DNA of 64,000 nucleotides. Origin: Streptomyces venezuelae. GTDB taxonomy: Bacteria; Actinomycetota; Actinomycetes; Streptomycetales; Streptomycetaceae. Position numbers and translations under genes: made by a program. The notes under the pieces were generated by a model. That model saw only the letters and a list, made by a program, of their open reading frames with translations, was not told where the DNA came from and did not search any database. Below, piece after piece: positions 60,545 through 64,000 of this stretch. Within the stretch, counting starts at the first letter, position 1. The number at the start of each line of letters is the position of its first letter. The stretch is taken from NCBI RefSeq assembly GCF_008642295.1, contig NZ_CP029190.1:1116001-1180000 (forward strand), in the 5' to 3' direction.

Positions 60545-62365
60545 TCAGGACTGGTCGTAGAGGGCGGCGATGAGGTCGGCGTGGGTGGCTCGGACCACGC
60601 GGCGGCGGAGCTTCAGGGACGGGGTCAGCTCTCCGGTCTCCGGGCCCCATTCCTCGGCGAGGAGACGGTACTTCTTGATCTGTTCGGTGCGGTTGAGGCG
60701 GGCGTTCGCCGTGTCGACCGCGCGGGCAACCTCCTCCAGGACCAGCGGGTGTGTGGCGAGGGCGGCCGGGGAGGTGTCCTCGATGCCGCGGGCGGCGGCC
60801 CAGATCGGGGCCAGTTCGGCGTCCAGGACCAGCAGGGCGACCAGGTAGGAGCGGCCGTCCCCGTGCACCAGGGCCTGGCCGATCAGCGGGTGCTCCTTGA
60901 CGGTGTTCTCCACCAGGGCCGGCGAGACGTTCTTGCCGGTGGAGGTGATGATGAGCTCCTTCTTCCGGTCGGTCAGCCAGAGGAAGCCGTCCTCGTCGAG
61001 GCGTCCGATGTCCCCGGTGGGGAACCAGCCCTCGGCGTCCGTGGCGTTCTCCACCGTGCCGTCGGGCCGCAGATAGCCGCCGAACACGGTGGCGCCCCGG
61101 GTGAGGATCTCGCCGTCGGGCGCTATGCGCAGTTCCAGACCTTCGATGGGCCGGCCCACCGAGCCCAGCCGGAACGCGTCCGGGCTGTTGACCGTACAGA
61201 CCCCGGAGGTCTCGGTGAGCCCCCACGCATCCATGATCGTGATGCCCCAGCCGGCCCAGAAGCGGACCACGTCGATCGGCATCGGCGCGGTGGCACTGGC
61301 CGTCCACACCAGCCGGTCGAGCCCGGCCAGCCCGAGCAGCGGGTCCAGCACCCGTTCCTTGGCCTGCGCGTACGCCTTCGCCACCGCGGCCGGGACCTCC
61401 TCCCCGCGCTCGTGGTGCCCGGCCCGCTCGCGGGCGAGGTCGTTGGCCGCCTCGATGGCGGTCCGCTGCTCCTCGGGCAGCTGTGCGAGGACCGCCCGGA
61501 CGGAGGCGGCGAGCTTCTCCCAGACCCGCGGGACCCCGAAGAACTGGACCGGGTGCAGTTCGCGGACGGCCGTGGAGACGGCGGCCGGGTCGGCGCACAG
61601 CCGGACGTGCGCGGCCCGCAGCAGCGGCAGGTAGATGCCCAGGATCCGCTCGGCGATGTGCGCGAACGGCAGGTAGCAGATGTGCTCGGCGTGCTCGGGC
61701 AGCTCCACCTGACGGTCCAGCCGGACCGCCTGCAGCACGATGTTGCGGTGGGTCAGCCGGACGCCCTTGGGGTCGCCGGTGGTGCCGGAGGTGTAGACGA
61801 CGGTGAGCGGGTCCTCGGGCCGGGTCTCCCGCCAGCCCTTCTCGAAGGCCTCGGAGCGGTGCACCCGGGCGCCGCTCGCGTGCAGGGACCCGTACGTACG
61901 GTGGCTGCCCGCGTCGGCCGCCTCGGCGACGACCAGCCGCTCCAGCGGGGTGCCGGGGTCGGCCAGCAGCGGTTCCCAGCGGGCCAGTTCGCGGGCCCCC
62001 TCGACCACGGCGAGGCGGGCTCGGCTGTGCCGGGCGATATGGGTGATCTGCTCGGGCGCGGAGGTGCCGTACACGGTGACCGGGACCGCTCCGAGGTGGA
62101 CCAGGGCGAGGTCGGTGAGCCAGTGCTCGGGCCGGTTGCCCATCATCATCAGGACGTGGTCGCCGCGCTCCACGCCGAGGGCGGCATAGCCGGAGGCGAG
62201 GACACCCACCTTCCGGCGGACCTCGGACCAGGTGAGGGTCGACCATCCGTCGCCCTCCCGCCAGGACAGCGCGGGCAGTTCGGCGTGTTCGGCGGCGTTG
62301 CGGGCGAGCAGGGCGGGGAGGGTGAGCTCCTCGGCGGGTGCGGGCAGTCGCAGGGTCGTCGTCAT
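60545..62365 (-). CDS. Long-chain acyl-CoA synthetase (AMP-binding enzyme)
   Basis: Adenylate-forming ligase of 606 residues activating fatty acids. The P-loop signature is VVYTSGTTGDPKGVRLTHRN; other core motifs are IMDAWGLTETSGVCTVN (A5), GWFPTGDIGRLDEDGFLWLTDRKKELIIT (A7-A8 with hinge) and LNRTEQIKKYRLL (A10 Lys). Length and order match the FadD15-type long-chain synthetases of actinomycetes. It is divergent from a MerR regulator 87 bp away that may control it. Confidence 0.93.
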   Translation of the reverse strand: MTTTLRLPAPAEELTLPALLARNAAEHAELPALSWREGDGWSTLTWSEVRRKVGVLASGYAALGVERGDHVLMMMGNRPEHWLTDLALVHLGAVPVTVYGTSAPEQITHIARHSRARLAVVEGARELARWEPLLADPGTPLERLVVAEAADAGSHRTYGSLHASGARVHRSEAFEKGWRETRPEDPLTVVYTSGTTGDPKGVRLTHRNIVLQAVRLDRQVELPEHAEHICYLPFAHIAERILGIYLPLLRAAHVRLCADPAAVSTAVRELHPVQFFGVPRVWEKLAASVRAVLAQLPEEQRTAIEAANDLARERAGHHERGEEVPAAVAKAYAQAKERVLDPLLGLAGLDRLVWTASATAPMPIDVVRFWAGWGITIMDAWGLTETSGVCTVNSPDAFRLGSVGRPIEGLELRIAPDGEILTRGATVFGGYLRPDGTVENATDAEGWFPTGDIGRLDEDGFLWLTDRKKELIITSTGKNVSPALVENTVKEHPLIGQALVHGDGRSYLVALLVLDAELAPIWAAARGIEDTSPAALATHPLVLEEVARAVDTANARLNRTEQIKKYRLLAEEWGPETGELTPSLKLRRRVVRATHADLIAALYDQS

Positions 62366-62452
62366 GGGCAGCTCCTGGCCGTTTCACATCGATGGTGCGA
62401 CAGCAATACTGTTGAACCTGAGGCGCAGTGATCAGAGAGCGAGGCACAGCCG

Positions 62453-63178
62453 ATGACCACCCAGGCGCAGGAGCCCACGCTCACCGTGGACGAACTCGCC
62501 GCGCGAGCCGGTGTCACCGTCCGTACCGTACGGTTCTACAGCACGCGCGGGCTTTTGCCCCCTCCCGTGATCGGACCCCGTCGGGTGGGCCGGTACGGGC
62601 CGGAGCACCTGTCACGGCTGGCACTGATCGAGGAGCTCCAGCACCAGGGCATGACCCTGTCGGCGATCGAGCGCTACCTGGACGCCCTGCCGGACGATCT
62701 GAGCGCCCACGACCTGGCCATCCACCGTGCCCTGGTGGCCAGCTGGGCTCCGGACGCGGCGGAGCAGACCTCCCGGGCGGAGCTGGAGCAGCGGGCCGGG
62801 AGGGCACTGTCGGACGGTGACATCGAGCGGCTGACGGCGATGAATGTACTGGCGGCGGCCGGCGAGGGCTTCCGGGTGGACCGGGGTCTGCTGCGGCTCG
62901 GGGTCGCCCTGCTCGACGTGCCGATCGCCCACGAGACGATCCTGGCGGCGCGTACGGTGCTGATGGACCACGCGCGGTCGACGGCGCAGGAGCTGACCCG
63001 GCTGTTCCGGGACGAGGTGTGGGGGCCGTTCACCGAGGGCGAGGACGACCCCGAGCGGGTGGAGTCGATGAAGGCGCTCTCCGCCCATATGCAGCCCCTG
63101 GTGGTGCAGGCCCTGGTCACCGCCTTCCAGCGGTCGCTGCGGGACGAGCTGCGGGCGGCGTTCACCCCCGAGGCGTGA
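62453..63178 (+). CDS. MerR-family transcriptional regulator
   Basis: DNA-binding regulator of 241 residues. The N-terminal winged helix is TVDELAARAGVTVRTVRFYSTRGLLPPP followed by RVGRYGPEHLSRLALIEELQHQGMTLSAIERYL and a coiled-coil helix. The C-terminal ~140 residues (VLAAAGEGFRVDRGLLRLGVALLDVPIAHETILAARTVLMDHAR) form a helical effector domain without Cys pairs, arguing against a metal sensor and for an organic ligand. Its position opposite the acyl-CoA synthetase suggests sensing of fatty acid or acyl-CoA. Confidence 0.9.
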   Translation: MTTQAQEPTLTVDELAARAGVTVRTVRFYSTRGLLPPPVIGPRRVGRYGPEHLSRLALIEELQHQGMTLSAIERYLDALPDDLSAHDLAIHRALVASWAPDAAEQTSRAELEQRAGRALSDGDIERLTAMNVLAAAGEGFRVDRGLLRLGVALLDVPIAHETILAARTVLMDHARSTAQELTRLFRDEVWGPFTEGEDDPERVESMKALSAHMQPLVVQALVTAFQRSLRDELRAAFTPEA

Positions 63179-63180
63179 CG

Positions 63181-63219
63181 CAGTGCTGCCCGGCGGGGTC
63201 GCCCCGCCGGGCAGCACTG
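63181..63219. terminator. Bidirectional terminator
   Basis: An 18-bp perfect stem (CAGTGCTGCCCGGCGGGG with its inverse) with a 3-nt loop begins 3 nt after the MerR stop and lies 31 nt beyond the stop of the convergent fadB-type gene. Confidence 0.85.
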
Positions 63220-63249
63220 TCCGGTTCCGGACCGGCCTGTCAGTCCGCG

Positions 63250-64000
63250 TCAGTCCGCGAAGGTCTCGCCGCGTTCGGCCTTCTCGATCAGCAGGGCGGG
63301 CGGGGTGAAGCGCTCGCCGTAGGAGGCCGCCAGTTCGCGGGCGCGGGCCACGAAGCCGGGCAGGCCGCCCTCGTAGCCGTTGATGTACTGGATCACGCCG
63401 CCGGTCCAGGCCGGGAAGCCGATGCCCATGATGGAGCCGATGTTGGCGTCGGCGACGGAGGTCAGCACGCCCTCCTCGAAGCAGCGGACGGTGTCCAGAG
63501 CCTCGGCGAAGAGCATCCGCTCCTTCATGTCCTCGAAGGGGATCTCGTATCCGGGCTTGGCGAAGTGCTCGCGCAGGCCCGGCCAGATACGGGCGCGCTT
63601 GCCGGACTCGTCGTACTCGTAGAAGCCGGCGCCGCCGCTGCGGCCGGGGCGCTCGAACTCGTCGACCATCCGGTCGATGACCCGGTCGGCCGGGTGCTCG
63701 GTCCAGGTGCGGCCCTCGGCCTCGACCGCCTTGCGGGACTCGTTGCGGATCTTGCGCGGGAGGGTGAGGGTCAGCTCGTCCATCAGGGAGAGCACCTTGG
63801 CCGGGTAGCCGGCCTGGGCCGCGGCCTGCTCGATCGAGGCGGGCTCGATGCCCTCGCCGACCATCGCCACGCCCTCGTTGATGAACTGGCCGATGACCCG
63901 GGAGGTGAAGAAGCCGCGCGAGTCGTTGACCACGATGGGGGTCTTGGCGATCTGCCGGACCAGGTCGAAGGCGCGGGCGATGGCCTCGTCGCCGGTGCGC
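63250..64000 (-). CDS. FadB-type 3-hydroxyacyl-CoA dehydrogenase, C-terminal part only
   Basis: The minus-strand frame is open to the right edge, so the 5' part is outside the window. The visible ~250 residues start RTGDEAIARAFDLVRQIAKTPIVVNDSRGFFTSRVIGQFINEG, which is the end of the NAD-binding domain leading into the first 3HCDH C-terminal domain of multifunctional beta-oxidation proteins. A second such domain follows (ERMLFAEALDTVRCFEEGVLTSVADANIGSIMGIGFPAWTGGVIQYINGYEG). With the acyl-CoA synthetase nearby it belongs to fatty-acid degradation. Confidence 0.92.
   Translation of the reverse strand, partial: RTGDEAIARAFDLVRQIAKTPIVVNDSRGFFTSRVIGQFINEGVAMVGEGIEPASIEQAAAQAGYPAKVLSLMDELTLTLPRKIRNESRKAVEAEGRTWTEHPADRVIDRMVDEFERPGRSGGAGFYEYDESGKRARIWPGLREHFAKPGYEIPFEDMKERMLFAEALDTVRCFEEGVLTSVADANIGSIMGIGFPAWTGGVIQYINGYEGGLPGFVARARELAASYGERFTPPALLIEKAERGETFAD

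Overview
The window reads as chromosomal DNA of a Streptomyces or a close relative. Base composition is very GC-rich with GC-biased third codon positions, GTG starts and 4-bp ATGA/GTGA gene overlaps are common, and the families present (hopanoid cluster, ydaO-type leader before a LysM/M23 peptidase, SCO6745-family protein, SUKH-4, MAB_1171c-like protein) are typical of streptomycetes. No rRNA, tRNA or CRISPR array was seen.

Layout. 1-4.4 kb: 3'-truncated sensor kinase, a GNAT/SnoaL-like/FKBP group, a decayed PhyH oxygenase and a MarR regulator. 4.42-12.16 kb: a structurally complete Tn3-family transposon with 39-bp identical terminal inverted repeats and a 5-bp target duplication (GTGTC). It carries tnpA with an apparent single-base frameshift, three passenger genes (FAD oxidoreductase, membrane protein, ECF41-type sigma factor), a candidate res site and a tnpR whose product has an N-terminal Cys/His extension. 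It sits inside an already decayed carboxylate-amine ligase (GCS2-like) gene. 12.6-21 kb: LuxR regulator coupled to a SUKH-4 protein, amidohydrolase, metallo-beta-lactamase-fold hydrolase coupled to a frameshifted lipoprotein, SGNH hydrolase, LysM/M23 peptidase behind a probable c-di-AMP riboswitch, and a tyrosine phosphatase.

21-31 kb (minus strand): hopanoid operon in the order hpnC-hpnD-hpnE-polyprenyl synthase-shc-hpnG-hpnH-hpnO. Two farnesyl diphosphates are joined and converted to squalene (HpnC/D/E), cyclised (Shc), extended with an adenosyl side chain (HpnH), depurinated (HpnG) and aminated (HpnO). 31.4-38.4 kb (minus strand): two-gene polysaccharide-type ABC exporter, GT2 glycosyltransferase, two CDP-alcohol phosphotransferases, a glycerol-1-phosphate-dehydrogenase-like protein and a nucleotidyltransferase. 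Together these suggest synthesis and export of a polyol-phosphate-containing envelope polymer or lipid head group, and this is the best candidate here for an uncharacterised pathway.

38.8-64 kb: methyltransferase-GNAT fusion, type I IPP isomerase, RsbW-like ATPase, HdeD-like protein, enoyl-CoA hydratase, two DJ-1/PfpI genes separated by about 570 bp of palindrome-rich repeats, ABC-F ATPase, an SDR/MAB_1171c-like/ImmA group, Tex, an SCO6745-family protein, an ATP-grasp enzyme, secreted M1 peptidase, MpaB-type oxygenase, secreted sphingomyelinase and M9 collagenase, acyl-CoA synthetase divergent from a MerR regulator, and the 3' part of a fadB-type gene. All positions and motifs were read by eye; family names rest on remembered motifs, not on database searches.
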